Below, one piece after another: positions 1 through 8,854 of a stretch of DNA of 64,000 nt. This DNA is from Sphingomonas sp. Leaf32 (GTDB lineage: Bacteria; Pseudomonadota; Alphaproteobacteria; Sphingomonadales; Sphingomonadaceae): NCBI RefSeq assembly GCF_001421765.1, contig NZ_LMLA01000003.1, positions 1 to 64,000 of the forward strand, read 5' to 3'. Each line of letters starts with the position of its first letter. The first letter of the stretch is position 1. Both the position numbers and the translations under genes were made by a program. The notes below the pieces were generated by a model. The model did not search any database and was not told where the DNA came from. It was given only the letters and a program-made list of their open reading frames with translations.

Positions 1-1
1 C

Positions 2-100
2 GCCATCGCCACTCGCTACGACCAGCTAGCCACCAGCTTTCTGGGCATGGTCCACCTCGCCACCGCAAGATACTGGCTCAAATTTGTCCACGCTGCCTAG
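2..100 (+). mobile_element. IS5-family transposase, C-terminal remnant
   Basis: The open frame entering from the left edge ends in a TAG at 98-100 and encodes 32 residues, including RYDQLATSFLGMVHLA and a final WLKFVHAA. This is the typical C-terminus of IS5-type (DDE) transposases; the rest of the element lies outside the window. Its stop overlaps the convergent accC stop (97-99) by two bases, so the element end and the carboxylase gene end share sequence. No terminal inverted repeat can be recognised between the transposase stop and accC. The family call rests on recall of the C-terminal motif; the subgroup is not certain. Confidence 0.75.
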
Positions 101-1446
101 TCGTTTTTCGCCAGCCACTCTTCCAGCCATTTGATCGTGTAGTCGCCCGCCTGGAACTGCGGATCGTCGAGCAGCGACTGGTGGAGCGGGATGGTGGTCT
201 TCATCCCCTCGATCACGAACTCTTCCAGCGCGCGGCGCAGGCGCATCAGGCAGCGTTCGCGGGTGGTGCCGTACACGATCAGCTTGGCGATCATGCTGTC
301 GTAATAGGGCGGCACCTTGTAGCCGGCATAGAGGCCGCTATCGACGCGGACGTGCATCCCGCCGGGCGCGTGGAAATGCTTCACCGTGCCGGGCGACGGC
401 GCGAAGGTGCGCGGATCCTCGGCATTGATGCGGCATTCGATCGCGTGGCCGGTGAAGCGGATCTGTTCCTGCTCGCACGACAGGCCGTGCCCCTCCGCCA
501 CGCGAATCTGTTCGCGGACCAGGTCGATGCCGGTAATCATCTCGGTCACCGGATGTTCGACCTGCAACCGGGTGTTCATTTCGATGAAATAGAACTCGCC
601 GTCTTCCCACAGGAATTCGATCGTGCCCGCGCCGCGATAGCCCATGTCGGCCATCGCCTTGGCACAGACCGCGCCCATGCGTTCGCGGTCGGCCTGTCCC
701 AGCACCGGCGAGGGTGCTTCCTCCAGCACCTTCTGGTGACGGCGTTGCAGCGAGCAGTCGCGCTCGCCCAGATGGACCGCCTTGCCATTGCCGTCGCCGA
801 ACACCTGGAACTCGATATGGCGCGGGTTGCCGAGATATTTTTCCATGTAGACGGTGGCGTCGCCGAACGCGGCCTTCGCCTCGCTGCCCGCCTGCTGCAT
901 CAGCGTTTCGAGCTGGTCTTCCGACGCGCACACCTTCATGCCGCGCCCGCCGCCGCCCGACGCCGCCTTGATGATGACCGGATAACCGATCGACGCGGCG
1001 ATCGCCTTCGCCTCCTCGACATCGGCGATCGGGCCGTCCGAACCGGGGACGAGCGGCAGGCCGAGCTTGCCCGCCGTCCGCTTCGCCTCGACCTTGTCGC
1101 CCATGATCCGGATATGCTCGGGCTTCGGGCCGACGAAGATCAGGTTGTGCAGTTCGACGATCTCGGCGAACTTGGCGTTTTCCGACAGGAAGCCATAGCC
1201 CGGATGGATCGCGTCGGCGCCGCTGATCTCGGCAGCCGAAATGATGTTCGGGATGTTGAGATAGCTGTCGGTCGCCGACGGCGGGCCGATGCAGATCGCC
1301 TCGTCCGCCAGGCGCACGTGCATGGCGTCGGCATCGGCGGTCGAATGGACCGCGACCGTCTTGATCCCCATTTCGTGGCAGGCACGATGGATGCGGAGCG
1401 CGATCTCGCCGCGGTTGGCGATCAGCAGTTTCTTGATGTCGGGCAT
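97..1446 (-). CDS. accC: Acetyl-CoA carboxylase, biotin carboxylase subunit
   Basis: A 449-residue cytosolic enzyme that carboxylates biotin on AccB using ATP and bicarbonate, the first half-reaction of malonyl-CoA formation for fatty acid synthesis. The N-terminal domain starts with [15 protein letters not shown]. The ATP-grasp glycine loop GGGGRGM is at about residues 164-170, and [14 protein letters not shown] carries the metal and catalytic acidic residues at about 287-300. Length is normal. An in-frame start 7 codons upstream is possible, but ATG 1446 follows an AGGAAG ribosome site and gives the family's usual N-terminus. It lies downstream of accB on the same strand, separated by a palindromic repeat. 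Its last bases overlap an IS5 transposase end. Confidence 0.97.
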   Translation of the reverse strand: MPDIKKLLIANRGEIALRIHRACHEMGIKTVAVHSTADADAMHVRLADEAICIGPPSATDSYLNIPNIISAAEISGADAIHPGYGFLSENAKFAEIVELHNLIFVGPKPEHIRIMGDKVEAKRTAGKLGLPLVPGSDGPIADVEEAKAIAASIGYPVIIKAASGGGGRGMKVCASEDQLETLMQQAGSEAKAAFGDATVYMEKYLGNPRHIEFQVFGDGNGKAVHLGERDCSLQRRHQKVLEEAPSPVLGQADRERMGAVCAKAMADMGYRGAGTIEFLWEDGEFYFIEMNTRLQVEHPVTEMITGIDLVREQIRVAEGHGLSCEQEQIRFTGHAIECRINAEDPRTFAPSPGTVKHFHAPGGMHVRVDSGLYAGYKVPPYYDSMIAKLIVYGTTRERCLMRLRRALEEFVIEGMKTTIPLHQSLLDDPQFQAGDYTIKWLEEWLAKND

Positions 1447-1474
1447 AACGATCTTCCTACGCCACACAGCCCCC

Positions 1475-1580
1475 CGTTTGTCCTGAGTGCCATTGAGCCT
1501 GTCGAAATGGCGTATCGAAGGACGGATGCTTCGATACGGGCCTTCGACTTCGCTCAGTCCCTACTCAGCACGAACGGGGG
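1475..1580. repeat. Family E imperfect palindrome between accB and accC
   Basis: About 105 bp fold on themselves. The left arm contains cgtatcgaaggacgg and the right arm its complement around cttcgatacg; the outer arms pair gtttgtcctgagt with actcagcacgaac. Copies of this type are common between genes in sphingomonads (recalled, not searched). It occupies nearly the whole accB-accC gap, so it will be present in the operon transcript as a long hairpin. Confidence 0.75.
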
Positions 1581-1591
1581 TGGCTGGGTAA

Positions 1592-2107
1592 TTACTCTAC
1601 GACCACCAGCGGCTGGTCGAATTCGACCGGCTGGCCGTTCGACACCAGGATCTGCGTGACGGTGCCGGCAGCGGTGGCGATGATCGGATTCATGACCTTC
1701 ATCGCCTCTACGATGACCAGCGTGTCGCCGGCGGCGACCTTCTGCCCGACCGTAATGAACGGCTTGGCTTCCGGATTGGCGGCCAGATAGACGGTGCCGA
1801 CCATCGGCGAGGTGACCGGCGGCACGGCGCTGACCGGGGCGACGGCGGCGCCGGCCTCGATCGTGGTGGTCGCGGGCGCCGCGAGCTGCGGCTGCGGTGC
1901 GGGCGCATAGGCCGGGGCATAGCTCGCCGCCGCCTGTATCGGGGCGGGCTTGCGCACCACGCGGACCTTGCGCGCGCCGTCCTCCACCTCGACCTCGGTC
2001 AGGTCGGTTTCGTCCAGCACCTGCGCCAGCGCGCGGACGAGGTCGATGTCGACGCGCATCGCGTGGCTGGTGAACGGCGTTCCTTCGCCCTGATTGTCGT
2101 CTGCCAT
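1592..2107 (-). CDS. accB: Acetyl-CoA carboxylase biotin carboxyl carrier protein
   Basis: A 171-residue biotin carrier that shuttles carboxybiotin from AccC to the carboxyltransferase. Residues 1-60 form the AccB N-terminal region, followed by an Ala/Pro-rich flexible linker (about 60-95). The C-terminal biotinyl domain has the EAMK motif with the biotin-accepting lysine at about K137. ATG 2107 is chosen because a GGGGG ribosome site lies just upstream; an in-frame start four codons earlier has no better signal. It sits between aroQ and accC on the minus strand, the order usual in alphaproteobacteria, and is probably cotranscribed with both. Confidence 0.97.
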   Translation of the reverse strand: MADDNQGEGTPFTSHAMRVDIDLVRALAQVLDETDLTEVEVEDGARKVRVVRKPAPIQAAASYAPAYAPAPQPQLAAPATTTIEAGAAVAPVSAVPPVTSPMVGTVYLAANPEAKPFITVGQKVAAGDTLVIVEAMKVMNPIIATAAGTVTQILVSNGQPVEFDQPLVVVE

Positions 2108-2148
2108 GGTAACCCCCAATGGTGTATTCTTAAAAAACCGCGCCCTTG

Positions 2149-2583
2149 TCAGATGCGGGCGGCCGCTTCAAGCGCGACCAGATAGGACAGTGCGCCGAAC
2201 CCCGCCACCGTGCCGCGCGCGGCGCGCCCGACATAGCTGATGTGGCGGAAGTCTTCGCGGGCGTGCGGATTGGACAGATGGACCTCGATCACCGGGGTCT
2301 TCACCGCCTTGATCGCGTCGTGGAGCGCGATCGACGTGTGGGTATAGGCACCGGCGTTGAGCAGCACCGCCTTTGCCCCTTCCGCCTGCGCCTCGTGCAG
2401 CCAGTCGACCAGATGGCCTTCGTGGTTCGACTGGCGCAGGTCGATCGCGAGGTCCAGTTCGCGGGCGCGATCCTCCAGCATCCCGGCAATGTCGTCGAGC
2501 GTGTCCGAGCCGTAAATTTCCGGCTCGCGCAGGCCGAGCAGGTTCAGGTTCGGACCGTTGAGGACGAAGATGGTGGCGGGCAA
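2149..2583 (-). CDS. aroQ: 3-dehydroquinate dehydratase, type II
   Basis: Catalyses dehydration of 3-dehydroquinate to 3-dehydroshikimate in the shikimate pathway (cytosol, dodecamer in the family). The type II signature is plain: [12 protein letters not shown] at the N-terminus with the catalytic tyrosine in EIYG, then [16 protein letters not shown], the [11 protein letters not shown] segment with the catalytic histidine, and [16 protein letters not shown] place the start at TTG 2583, giving 144 residues, because the only upstream ATG codons add a non-homologous extension and overlap the divergent thiSG gene. The ribosome site is weak, so the start is less sure than the identity. Confidence 0.93.
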   Translation of the reverse strand: MPATIFVLNGPNLNLLGLREPEIYGSDTLDDIAGMLEDRARELDLAIDLRQSNHEGHLVDWLHEAQAEGAKAVLLNAGAYTHTSIALHDAIKAVKTPVIEVHLSNPHAREDFRHISYVGRAARGTVAGFGALSYLVALEAAARI

Positions 2584-2689
2584 GGCGGTGCTTTCGGTTG
2601 CGGGGGCTTGTCCGCCCTCCCTATATGCACCGCACCATACTCGGACCGGACACGCGAAGTCGATAGACGGCGTATCCACAGGAGACGAC

Positions 2690-3697
2690 ATGCACAGCGA
2701 CGGCACCATCAGCATCACGGTCAATGGCGATCACATGCGCGTCCGCGACGGGCTGACCATCGCCGATCTGGCGGCGCAGATCGGGCTGGTGGCGGAAAAG
2801 GTCGCGGTCGAACGCAATCTGGAGGTCGTGCCACGCTCGACGCTGGCCGATGTCAGGGTGGAGGATGGCGACGAGCTGGAGATCGTGCATTTTGTCGGCG
2901 GCGGCGACCATCAGCCGGTCGCGCAGACGGCCGATACGTGGAGCGTGGCGGGCAGGACGTTTACGTCGCGGCTGATCGTCGGGACCGGCAAGTACAAGGA
3001 TTTCGAACAGAATGCCGCCGCGGTCGCGGCATCGGGCGCGGAGATCGTGACCGTCGCGGTGCGCCGGGTGAACGTCAGCGATCCCAAGGCGCCGATGCTG
3101 ACCGACTATATCGACCCGAAGAAGATCACCTATCTGCCCAACACCGCCGGTTGCTTCGACGCCGACAGCGCGATCCGCACGCTGCGGCTGGCGCGGGAAG
3201 CCGGCGGCTGGGACCTGGTGAAGCTGGAGGTGCTGGGCGAGGCGCGGACGCTGTATCCCGACATGGTCGAGACGCTGCGCGCGACCGAGGTGCTGGCGAA
3301 GGAAGGCTTCAAGCCGATGGTCTACTGCGTCGACGATCCGATCGCGGCCAAGCGGCTGGAGGATGCCGGCGCGGTCGCGATCATGCCGCTGGGCGCGCCG
3401 ATCGGATCGGGGCTGGGCATCCAGAACCTGGTCACCATCCGCCTGATCGTCGAGGGCGCGACGGTGCCGGTGCTGGTCGATGCGGGCGTGGGCCAGGCGT
3501 CGGACGCGGCGGTGGCGATGGAGCTAGGCTGCGACGGGGTGCTGATGAACACCGCGATTGCCGAGGCGAAGGACCCGGTGTTGATGGCCGCCGCGATGAA
3601 GGCCGCGGTCGAGGGCGGGCGCATGGGCTATCTGGCCGGGCGGATGCAGCGGCGGCGCTATGCCGACCCGTCCAGCCCGCTGGCCGGGCTAATATGA
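2690..3697 (+). CDS. thiG: ThiS-ThiG fusion: sulfur carrier and thiazole synthase
   Basis: A 335-residue fusion for thiamine biosynthesis. Residues 1-72 form a ThiS beta-grasp domain (starting near [10 protein letters not shown]) ending in GGG at 70-72. Residues about 83-335 are ThiG, which condenses deoxyxylulose phosphate, dehydroglycine and ThiS thiocarboxylate into the thiazole phosphate. The Schiff-base lysine lies in LVKLEVLGE at about K178, and glycine-rich phosphate loops follow (LGAPIGSG). ATG 2690 has AGGAG six bases upstream. In stand-alone ThiS the di-glycine is the C-terminus and becomes the thiocarboxylate; here it is internal. The gene is divergent from aroQ, and no thiamine riboswitch fits in the short gap. 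Confidence 0.95.
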   Translation: MHSDGTISITVNGDHMRVRDGLTIADLAAQIGLVAEKVAVERNLEVVPRSTLADVRVEDGDELEIVHFVGGGDHQPVAQTADTWSVAGRTFTSRLIVGTGKYKDFEQNAAAVAASGAEIVTVAVRRVNVSDPKAPMLTDYIDPKKITYLPNTAGCFDADSAIRTLRLAREAGGWDLVKLEVLGEARTLYPDMVETLRATEVLAKEGFKPMVYCVDDPIAAKRLEDAGAVAIMPLGAPIGSGLGIQNLVTIRLIVEGATVPVLVDAGVGQASDAAVAMELGCDGVLMNTAIAEAKDPVLMAAAMKAAVEGGRMGYLAGRMQRRRYADPSSPLAGLI

Positions 3698-3790
3698 AGC
3701 AGATTTCATGGAACAAGGCGGTTGCCGGGGCGGTTGTATCCGGGCAATCCAGCGAGGGTAAAGCCCCCGCACAACCGCAAGGAGCCGATC

Positions 3791-3973
3791 ATGGGTGAAT
3801 TCACCGACAAGCTGGCCGCCGCAGGCAACAAGGTCGCCGGCAACGTCAAGGAAGCCATCGGCAAGGCGACCGACAACGAGCGTCTGGAAGCCGAGGGCGA
3901 GGCCCAGCAGGCCAAGGGCACCGGTCAGGACGTCAAGGGCAGCGTCAAGGGCGCGCTTGGCGACAAGATCTGA
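3791..3973 (+). CDS. CsbD-family stress protein
   Basis: A 60-residue hydrophilic protein, rich in Lys, Ala, Gly and Glu, with the CsbD pattern: KVAGNVKEAIGKATDNERLE followed by the AEGEAQQAKG and VKGSVKGALGDKI repeats. CsbD proteins are small stress-induced proteins with no settled biochemical role. ATG 3791 has AAGGAG seven bases upstream; the frame is open further upstream but without family similarity. A strong terminator follows within 50 bases, so it is probably a one-gene unit or the end of the thiSG unit. Confidence 0.9.
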   Translation: MGEFTDKLAAAGNKVAGNVKEAIGKATDNERLEAEGEAQQAKGTGQDVKGSVKGALGDKI

Positions 3974-4019
3974 GCTGACAGACACTGCGTACCGCCGATG
4001 TAGTGGCGGATGGTGTCCG

Positions 4020-4054
4020 AAAGGGTCGTTCCGGGAAACCGGAGCGGCCCTTTT
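4020..4054 (+). terminator. Rho-independent terminator after csbD gene
   Basis: A 14-pair stem (AAGGGTCGTTCCGG paired with CCGGAGCGGCCCTT, with two G-T wobbles) closed by a GAAA tetraloop and followed by TTTT. It sits 47 bases after the CsbD stop. The following 277 bases, up to 4331, hold no gene that I can support. Confidence 0.85.
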
Positions 4055-4331
4055 CATGCTGGCCCCCGCACGTTCAGTGCCTATTCCCTTCCGCTGGGAA
4101 AGGTGTCACCCCGCGCGGCCTTTGATCGCTGTGGCCGCTTGCGTCTCCTGTCCCGCGCTACAACCAGAAGATACCAGCCTTCGCGGGGATGACGCTTGGT
4201 TCGAACGGGGCGGATCAGGTTCCAGCTTTTCGGACGATGCGCCGGTAGGGCTGCGGTCGGCGACGGCGTGGTTGGCGCAACATCTGTCGCAGGCTACCGC
4301 GCCGGACCGACCGGCGCGGTAGTCTTTCCGG

Positions 4332-5000
4332 TCAGAAGCGATAGCCCAGCCCGGCGACGACGTGATGGCGTTCGACGCCGGTTTCGATGCGATATTGGCC
4401 GACCGTGCCGCGGTCGGCGGCGTAATTGGTGTAGAGATATTCAACCTTGCCATAGGCGCGGCTGGTCAGGCCGAATTCGCCGCCGGCGCCGACGTGAAAG
4501 CCGTCGAGCCGGGTGAATTCGCGGATATTGTTCGCCGGTGTCGCCAGATCGCGCTGGTCGCGGCGGAATTCGCCGTTGCTGTAGCCGGCCTTCAGATAGA
4601 CCAGCGAATTGGGTGCGGTGACGAAGCCGATGCGCGCGCCGACCGCGACCTCGCGCCCCGCCGACAGGCAATCCCGTGCGATCACGGTGCTGCCGGAAAA
4701 CAGGTCGTCGCAGGTTTCGAAGGTCGATTTCGACAGGCCGGCATACAGGCCGACCACCGACGCGCCCGACAACACCATGTCATATCCGACTTCGCCGCCG
4801 TAAGTGACGCCGCTGTCGCCGGTGCTGGCCTCGGTGCGGGCCGATCCGTCATGCACTTCGGTCACGGCATCGACGCGGTCCCAGCCGGCACGCAGTTCGA
4901 TGCGCGGGCCGAGCGGCGTTTCGACGATGCTCTGCGCGGCGGCCGGCATGGCAACGACGACGGCAAGGGTTGCGGCGATGATGGTCGCGACGGTCTTCAC
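4332..5000 (-). CDS. Outer-membrane beta-barrel protein
   Basis: A 222-residue protein with a clear signal peptide (VKTVATIIAATLAVVVAMPAAA then QS). The body has alternating hydrophobic/polar strands typical of small OmpA/opacity-type barrels, such as YGGEVGYDMVLSGASVVGLYAG and GFHVGAGGEFGL. It ends in YRF, the C-terminal aromatic expected for insertion by the BAM complex. The start is taken as GTG 5000, which has GGGGGA six bases upstream and leaves the signal peptide at the N-terminus. Two cysteines (in FETCDDLF and ARDCLSAG) could form an extracellular disulfide. The exact role, porin-like or structural, is not visible. Confidence 0.85.
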   Translation of the reverse strand: MKTVATIIAATLAVVVAMPAAAQSIVETPLGPRIELRAGWDRVDAVTEVHDGSARTEASTGDSGVTYGGEVGYDMVLSGASVVGLYAGLSKSTFETCDDLFSGSTVIARDCLSAGREVAVGARIGFVTAPNSLVYLKAGYSNGEFRRDQRDLATPANNIREFTRLDGFHVGAGGEFGLTSRAYGKVEYLYTNYAADRGTVGQYRIETGVERHHVVAGLGYRF

Positions 5001-5061
5001 GGAAATCCCCCGGGAAATTGCTTCTGTCGCCGGGGGATAGGCAGGAAACGATACGATAGGC

Positions 5062-6714
5062 TTAACGCGCCCGCATCGCGGCAATGGTCGTGCCGTGGGT
5101 GATGACGTTCATGTCGGTCTTCAGATGCAGCAGCCGCACGCCGCTGCGCGCCAGCGCGCGGTCGAGCGCGGGGGCGAACCGGTCGGTCGTCTCGACCGTT
5201 TCGGCCCATGCGCCATAGGCACGGGCGAGCGCGGCGAAATCGGGGTTGGTGAGGGCGGTGCCGCTAACCCGCGCGGGATATTCGCGCTCCTGATGCATCC
5301 GGATCGTGCCATAGCCACCATTGTCGACCAGCAGGACCAGCACGTTGGCGCGATGCTGGATCGCGGTCGCCAGCTCCTGTCCGTTCATCAGGAAATCGCC
5401 GTCGCCCGCGATCGCGACCGCCAGCTTGGTCGGTTCGCGCAGCGCGGCGGCGACGGCGGCGGGCGTTCCATATCCCATCGCGCCGCAGGTCGGGGCGAGC
5501 TGCGTGCCGCTCCAGCCATAATGCCAGTAGCGATGCCACCAGCCGGAGAAATTGCCCGCGCCGTTGCAGATGATCGTGTCGTGGCCCGACAGCCGTTCGC
5601 GCATCGCCGCCACGCACGGCCCCAGATCGAGCGTCACGTCGCGGGGCGTGGGGGTGGACCATGCCAGCCACTCGGCATGGGCCTCCGCCGCGGCGGGGCG
5701 GGGTCGTGCGGGCGGTTCGGCGCGGGCGAGCATCGCGGCGAAGGCGAACGGGGTCGCGGCGACGGCAAGGTCGGCGCGGTACACCCGATCGAGTTCGGTC
5801 GGGTCGGGATGGACGTGGATCAGCGCCTGCCCCGGATGGTCGGGGGTGACGAGGGTATAGCCGTCGGTGGTCGCCTCCCCCAGCCGCGCGCCGATCACCA
5901 GCAGCAGGTCGGCATCCCTGATCCGCCGGATCAGCCTAGGCGAGGGGCCGTAGCCGAGATTGCCGGCCCATGCCGGACAGTCGTTGGCGATCGCGTCCTG
6001 CCGGCGGAACGCGCCGGCGACGGGGATGCCCCAGTCGTGCGCGAAGGCGGCGAAGGCGAACCCGGTCGCACCATCCCAGCCCGCCCCGCCGACGATCGCC
6101 ACCGGGCGTTCGGCAGCACGCAGGCGGTCGAACAGTTCCGCGAAATCGTCGGGGTCGAGCGATGGTTCGATCGGCGACAGCGGCGGCCGGTCGGCGACGA
6201 CCGCGCGTTCGCGCAGCATGTCTTCGGGCAGGGCGATCACCACCGGACCGGGGCGGCCGGAAGTGGCGGTGCGCCACGCGCGCGCGACATATTCGGGGAT
6301 GCGTGCGGGATCGTCGATGCGCAGCACCTGCTTGGCGAGCGGTGCGAACATCGCCGGGAAGTCGACCTCCTGAAATCCTTCGCGGTCGCGCGCCGCCCGG
6401 TCGACATCGCCGATGAACAGCAGCATCGGCACCGAATCCTGCCGCGCGACATGCACCCCGATCGACGCGTTGGTCGCGCCCGGTCCGCGCGTGACGAAGG
6501 CGACACCAGGCCGCCCGGTCAGCACCCCATCGGCACAGGCCATGAACCCGGCCCCGCCTTCCTGCCGACAAGTCACCAGATCGATCGCGGGCGTGTCGTG
6601 CAACGCGTCCAGCACGGCGAGGAAACTTTCGCCCGGCACGTGGAAGATGCGGTCGCAGCCCTGCAGGGCAAGGGATTCGACGAGGATGCGGCCACCGGTG
6701 CGCGACTCTGTCAT
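5062..6714 (-). CDS. Thiamine-diphosphate enzyme, acetolactate-synthase-like
   Basis: A 550-residue ThDP-dependent enzyme of the acetolactate synthase/pyruvate oxidase superfamily. The N-terminal pyrimidine-binding domain holds the catalytic glutamate in CRQEGGAGFMA. A central domain follows, and the C-terminal domain carries the GDG...N cofactor motif, GDGDFLMNGQEL to VDNGGYGTIR. It is probably not the biosynthetic IlvB, since no small regulatory subunit gene is adjacent and it stands alone. Substrate is unknown; this branch includes enzymes of 2-oxoacid decarboxylation or carboligation. No strong ribosome site precedes ATG 6714. It runs towards the outer-membrane protein gene with a 61-base gap, so they may be cotranscribed. 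Confidence 0.88.
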   Translation of the reverse strand: MTESRTGGRILVESLALQGCDRIFHVPGESFLAVLDALHDTPAIDLVTCRQEGGAGFMACADGVLTGRPGVAFVTRGPGATNASIGVHVARQDSVPMLLFIGDVDRAARDREGFQEVDFPAMFAPLAKQVLRIDDPARIPEYVARAWRTATSGRPGPVVIALPEDMLRERAVVADRPPLSPIEPSLDPDDFAELFDRLRAAERPVAIVGGAGWDGATGFAFAAFAHDWGIPVAGAFRRQDAIANDCPAWAGNLGYGPSPRLIRRIRDADLLLVIGARLGEATTDGYTLVTPDHPGQALIHVHPDPTELDRVYRADLAVAATPFAFAAMLARAEPPARPRPAAAEAHAEWLAWSTPTPRDVTLDLGPCVAAMRERLSGHDTIICNGAGNFSGWWHRYWHYGWSGTQLAPTCGAMGYGTPAAVAAALREPTKLAVAIAGDGDFLMNGQELATAIQHRANVLVLLVDNGGYGTIRMHQEREYPARVSGTALTNPDFAALARAYGAWAETVETTDRFAPALDRALARSGVRLLHLKTDMNVITHGTTIAAMRAR

Positions 6715-6797
6715 GCGGGCAGGCTAACCGCAGGTCGTGCGGGGCGCCAGCGCGTCGTGCCGGCGGGACAGCTTTCGACGCTTTCCAGCCATGAATC

Positions 6798-6876
6798 GTC
6801 ACCCCGGACCTGATCCGGGGTCCCGTTTCTCACCACCCGCAGAAGAAGCGGGACCCCGGATCAAGTCCGGGGTGAC
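6798..6876. repeat. Family A palindrome, copy 1
   Basis: Two 28-base arms beginning gtcaccccggacctgatc and ending gtccggggtgac, separated by about 23 bases. This is the first of several copies of the same unit (also at 7850, 15141, 21280, with halves at 15331 and 22408). The rest of the 304-base gap 6715-7018 shows no gene. Confidence 0.85.
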
Positions 6877-7018
6877 GGCTGGGAGGTTCACGCCGATCAA
6901 CGGCGATGCGGTCCGCGCCTGGGCACGCTGTCACGTCAAAAGTTGAAAGCCGGTTCAGCTTCTTGACCCGCCCGCGCGCCCATGCGTAATCCGGGCCGAC
7001 GGAGTTGGGAGAGTGGCG

Positions 7019-7720
7019 ATGAAGAAGCTGTATCCGAATGCGGAAGCCGCACTCGACGGGCTGCTGCACGACGGCATGACGCTGTGCGCGGGCGGGTTCG
7101 GCCTGTGCGGCATTCCCGAACGGCTGATCGATGCGATCCAGGCATCGGGGGTCAAGGACCTGACCATCGCCAGCAACAATGCCGGGATCGACGGACAGGG
7201 TCTGGGCAAGCTGCTGCGCAGCCGGCAGGTCAGGAAGATGATCTCCAGCTATGTCGGCGAGAACAAGGAGTTCGAGCGGCAATATCTGAGCGGTGAACTG
7301 GAAGTGGAGTTCTGTCCGCAGGGGACGCTGGCCGAACGCTGCCGTGCGGGCGGGGCGGGCATTCCGGGCTTTTATACTAAAACCGGGGTCGGCACGCTGA
7401 TTGCCGAGGGCAAGGAAGTGAAGCAGTTCGACGGCGAGGATTATATCCTCGAACGTGGCATCCGCGCCGATGTGTCGATCATCAAGGGGTGGAAGGCCGA
7501 CGAGGCCGGTAACCTGATCTTCCGCAAGACCGCGCGCAACTTCAACCAGCCGATGGCGACCGCCGCCAACATCTGCGTCGCCGAGGTCGAGGAAGTGGTG
7601 CCGGTGGGGTCGCTCGATCCGGATGCGATCCACCTGCCGGGCATCTATGTGAAGCGGATGATCGTCGGCGCGCCGTACGACAAGCAGATCGAGTTCCGTA
7701 CCGTGCGGGAGCGGGCGTGA
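7019..7720 (+). CDS. scoA: Succinyl-CoA:3-ketoacid CoA-transferase subunit A
   Basis: A 233-residue alpha subunit that, with ScoB, moves CoA from succinyl-CoA to acetoacetate. The N-terminal [13 protein letters not shown] segment is the CoA-transferase family I alpha signature, followed by [15 protein letters not shown] and the GTGV-type loop. ATG 7019 is preferred over GTG 7013 because GGGAG lies seven bases before the ATG. The partner scoB is on the same strand but starts 1.1 kb downstream, with a lipoprotein phosphatase gene and two palindromes between them; the two subunit genes are normally adjacent. Confidence 0.95.
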   Translation: MKKLYPNAEAALDGLLHDGMTLCAGGFGLCGIPERLIDAIQASGVKDLTIASNNAGIDGQGLGKLLRSRQVRKMISSYVGENKEFERQYLSGELEVEFCPQGTLAERCRAGGAGIPGFYTKTGVGTLIAEGKEVKQFDGEDYILERGIRADVSIIKGWKADEAGNLIFRKTARNFNQPMATAANICVAEVEEVVPVGSLDPDAIHLPGIYVKRMIVGAPYDKQIEFRTVRERA

Positions 7721-7740
7721 TGGACTTGCCGGGATTATCT

Positions 7741-7815
7741 CGTATTCCCGCGAAGGCGGAAATCCAGGGTGATGCAGCACCTGTGGCTCTGGATACTCGC
7801 CTGTGCGGGAATACG
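7741..7815. repeat. Family B palindrome, copy 1
   Basis: Imperfect palindrome starting cgtattcccgcgaaggcgg and ending gcctgtgcgggaatacg. The same core recurs near 50.1, 59.6 and 61.9 kb. This copy lies back to back with a family A copy in the scoA to phosphatase gap. Confidence 0.8.
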
Positions 7816-7849
7816 GGTGGGGGGCAAGATGCCGTCACCAGCACTGTTC

Positions 7850-7943
7850 GTCACCCCGGACCTGTTCCGGGGTCCACCGTCCCGCAGAAGCTGCCCGATC
7901 CGCGTTCGCGGAACCGTGGACCCCGGAACAGGTCCGGGGTGAC
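7850..7943. repeat. Family A palindrome, copy 2 (perfect 28-base arms)
   Basis: The left arm 7850-7877 and right arm 7916-7943 are exact reverse complements over 28 bases (core caccccggacctgttccgg). The right arm ends one base before the phosphatase start codon, so its GGGG would have to serve as, or would occlude, the ribosome site. Confidence 0.9.
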
Positions 7944-7944
7944 G

Positions 7945-8850
7945 ATGGTGGGTAGGGTGACCCGTGCGCTGACCCTCGGCACCGCTGCGCTCGCCCTGTC
8001 GGGTTGCGTCGTCGCGGTCGGCAACCAGTCCGCTGCGCCGGTGGCGCCCGCCACGGTAGCGGGTGTGCCGGCGGGGATGCAGTATCTCTATGGATCGGGC
8101 GAGGCGGTGGCCGCCAGCCGACAGGCTTATGCGGCGCTGGTCCGCTATGTGCAGCAATATCAGCGCGATCGCACGACGCTGCGCCGGATGCCGTTGCAGG
8201 CAGTGCTGGCGTCGAACGCCACGCTGGCGATGCCGACGCAACTGCCCTGTACGGGCAAGTCGGCGGTGGTGTTCGATGTCGACGAAACCGTGTTGTTGAA
8301 CACCGGTTACGAATATTCCGACGCGCGCGGCGGCCTGTCCTATGACGCGGCGCGCTGGGAACGGTGGGAGCGGTCGGACGGGCGCGCGACGCGGGCCGTG
8401 CCCGGTGCGATCGAGGCACTGGCGCAGTTGCGTGCGGCGGGGGTGACCGTCGTGTTCAATTCCAACCGCAATGCCACGACCGCATCCTATACCGAAGCGG
8501 CGCTGAACCGCGCCGGCCTAGGCCCCGCCAAACATGGCGAAACGCTGTTCCTGAAGGGGGATGCGCCGGGCGGGTCGGGCAAGGACGCAAGGCGGGCGCT
8601 GATCGCCTCCAAATTCTGCGTCGTCGCGCTGGTCGGCGATCAGCTCGGCGATTTCAGCGACCTGTTCAATGCCGGGCTGAAACCTGCCGAGCGCCGCTCC
8701 GCTGCGGACATGCTGGCGGTATCGGACCTGTGGGGCAATGGCTGGTTCGTGCTGCCCAACCCCGTATACGGCACCGCGCTGGCCGGTGATTTCGACGACG
8801 TGTTCCCCAATGATCTGCGCTGGAGCGATCCCGGCGCGCGCAAGGAGTAA
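7945..8850 (+). CDS. Acid phosphatase lipoprotein, HAD class B/C type
   Basis: A 301-residue HAD phosphatase of the lipoprotein e(P4)/plant acid phosphatase branch (HAD subfamily IIIB). The N-terminus has a lipoprotein signal with lipobox LSGC. The catalytic DxDxT motif is [11 protein letters not shown], motif II is [10 protein letters not shown] and motif IV includes VGDQLGDF. Such proteins dephosphorylate nucleotides or other phosphomonoesters at the cell surface or in the periplasm. ATG 7945 is the first sensible start and lies next to a palindrome arm; GTG 7957 is an alternative. Inserted between scoA and scoB; its stop is four bases before scoB, so it is part of that transcript. Confidence 0.88.
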   Translation: MVGRVTRALTLGTAALALSGCVVAVGNQSAAPVAPATVAGVPAGMQYLYGSGEAVAASRQAYAALVRYVQQYQRDRTTLRRMPLQAVLASNATLAMPTQLPCTGKSAVVFDVDETVLLNTGYEYSDARGGLSYDAARWERWERSDGRATRAVPGAIEALAQLRAAGVTVVFNSNRNATTASYTEAALNRAGLGPAKHGETLFLKGDAPGGSGKDARRALIASKFCVVALVGDQLGDFSDLFNAGLKPAERRSAADMLAVSDLWGNGWFVLPNPVYGTALAGDFDDVFPNDLRWSDPGARKE

Positions 8851-8854
8851 CCCC

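Noticed and set aside
2584..2689. Possible thiamine riboswitch upstream of thiSG
   Set aside because: The gap to divergent aroQ is too short, and no conserved TPP-riboswitch elements could be seen.
4055..4331. Open frames of 60-175 codons across the csbD to outer-membrane-protein gap
   Set aside because: They run through the terminator or antisense to it, have no ribosome site and show no family features.
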